DNA from: Alphaproteobacteria bacterium | GTDB lineage: Bacteria > Pseudomonadota > Alphaproteobacteria > Rhizobiales > Rhizobiaceae | Assembly: GCA_024280375.1 (NCBI GenBank) | Contig: JAJRQF010000022.1 | Location: forward strand, 1-53,708 | DNA length: 53,708 nucleotides | Reading direction: 5' to 3' | Shown here: piece after piece, positions 53,314 through 53,708 of the stretch | How the letters are laid out: each line of letters opens with the position of its first letter | How positions within the stretch are numbered: position 1 is the first letter of the stretch | The notes under the pieces: model-generated | What the model was told of the DNA's origin: nothing | The model's input: the letters and a program-made list of their open reading frames with translations, nothing else | The model's database searches: none | Program-made: the position numbers and the translations under genes

Positions 53314-53672
53314 GCGGCTGCCAGCATCTTTTCAACTTCGTTGACCAGATCTTTCAAATGAAACGGCTTGGAAAGAACTTTTGCATCCTTCGGCGCATTG
53401 GATTCAGGGTTAAGCGCGACGGCGGCAAATCCGGTGATGAACATAACTTTCAAATCCGGGTCAAGTTCGGTGGCGCGTCTGGCAAGTTCGATCCCGTCCA
53501 TTTCCGGCATCACAATATCGGTCAGCAATAGGGAAAACGGTTCTTCGCGCAACCGCTCATAAGCGCTGGCCCCGTTGTCAAACGAAATCACATCATAGCC
53601 GGCATTTGCCAGTGCTTTGGCCAAAAAGCGACGCATATCATTGTCATCTTCTGCAAGTAATATTTTGTCCAT
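53310..53672 (-). CDS. cpdR: CpdR single-domain response regulator
   Basis: A 120-residue receiver-only regulator that in Caulobacter and rhizobia primes ClpXP for degradation of cell-cycle proteins when unphosphorylated. The acidic pocket is LLAEDDNDMRRF, the phosphoacceptor is Asp52 in LLLTDIVMPEMDGIEL, and LSKPFHLKDL carries the conserved Lys. The C-terminus EVEKMLAAA is the family end. ATG 53672 is used; a TTG sits one codon earlier. Its TAG stop is in the CTAG end of a repeat. Confidence 0.95.
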   Translation of the reverse strand: MDKILLAEDDNDMRRFLAKALANAGYDVISFDNGASAYERLREEPFSLLLTDIVMPEMDGIELARRATELDPDLKVMFITGFAAVALNPESNAPKDAKVLSKPFHLKDLVNEVEKMLAAA

Positions 53673-53708
53673 CAATCCATCCGAATTGCATAAGGTGGGC
53701 CATTACCA

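Overview
The window reads as a chromosomal segment of an alphaproteobacterium, most likely of the order Hyphomicrobiales (Rhizobiales). The indicators are gapR (DUF2312), cpdR, a DUF4164-zapA-6S RNA-fau block, a DUF1036-pyk pair, a tetrameric sarcosine oxidase operon (soxBDAG), an oxygen-independent hemN behind an FNR/FixK-type box, and dense Rhizobiales-style intergenic repeats. Genus cannot be told from the sequence alone. Several genes appear to use TTG or GTG starts.

Layout. 0.3-3.9 kb: efp, an inositol-monophosphatase family gene and a membrane GGDEF-EAL protein. 3.9-6.3 kb, minus strand: DUF4164, zapA, 6S RNA, fau and a YmdB-like phosphoesterase. 6.7-11.2 kb: central carbon genes tkt, gap and class I fba; the pgk usually found beside them is absent and repeat debris lies in its place. 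11.6-13.6 kb: SGNH hydrolase, a DUF2946-like protein and a PCuAC copper chaperone. 13.8-17.7 kb: ruvC-ruvA-ruvB-ybgC, interrupted by a HEPN-like gene between ruvA and ruvB and a higBA toxin-antitoxin pair between ruvB and ybgC. 17.8-22.9 kb, minus strand: prpE-like acyl-CoA synthetase, flavin monooxygenase, RDD protein, yebC. 23.2-29.7 kb: a non-flagellar MotA/MotB-like pair with an HPP membrane protein, then two envelope enzymes (L,D-transpeptidase, DUF882 peptidase). 29.9-33.0 kb, minus strand: gapR and modABC. 33.3-36.3 kb: an EamA transporter, DUF1036 and pyk. 36.7-42.5 kb: mostly minus-strand membrane and accessory genes (alpha/beta hydrolase, TPR protein, rpmJ, EamA, MATE, LysE) plus a small plus-strand Pro-rich secreted protein. 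42.7-48.0 kb: soxBDAG. 48.1-52.5 kb: two lipase-like proteins, an ICMT-like methyltransferase, a DUF2892 protein and hemN. 52.7-53.7 kb: tRNA-Val(GAC) and cpdR.

The most striking feature is the intergenic DNA. One family of roughly 145-200 bp, bounded by CTAG-like ends, occurs seven times, and its ends supply the stop codons of six genes. A second composite family (58-bp hairpin units plus an 11-bp-arm hairpin) occurs at three loci and brackets one hydrolase gene as inverted copies. A third element with perfect 22-bp inverted ends sits inside the sox operon. The second theme is the double insertion of foreign-looking toxin-type genes in the ruv operon without damage to any ruv gene. No phage, CRISPR array, complete insertion sequence or recognised defence island is visible.
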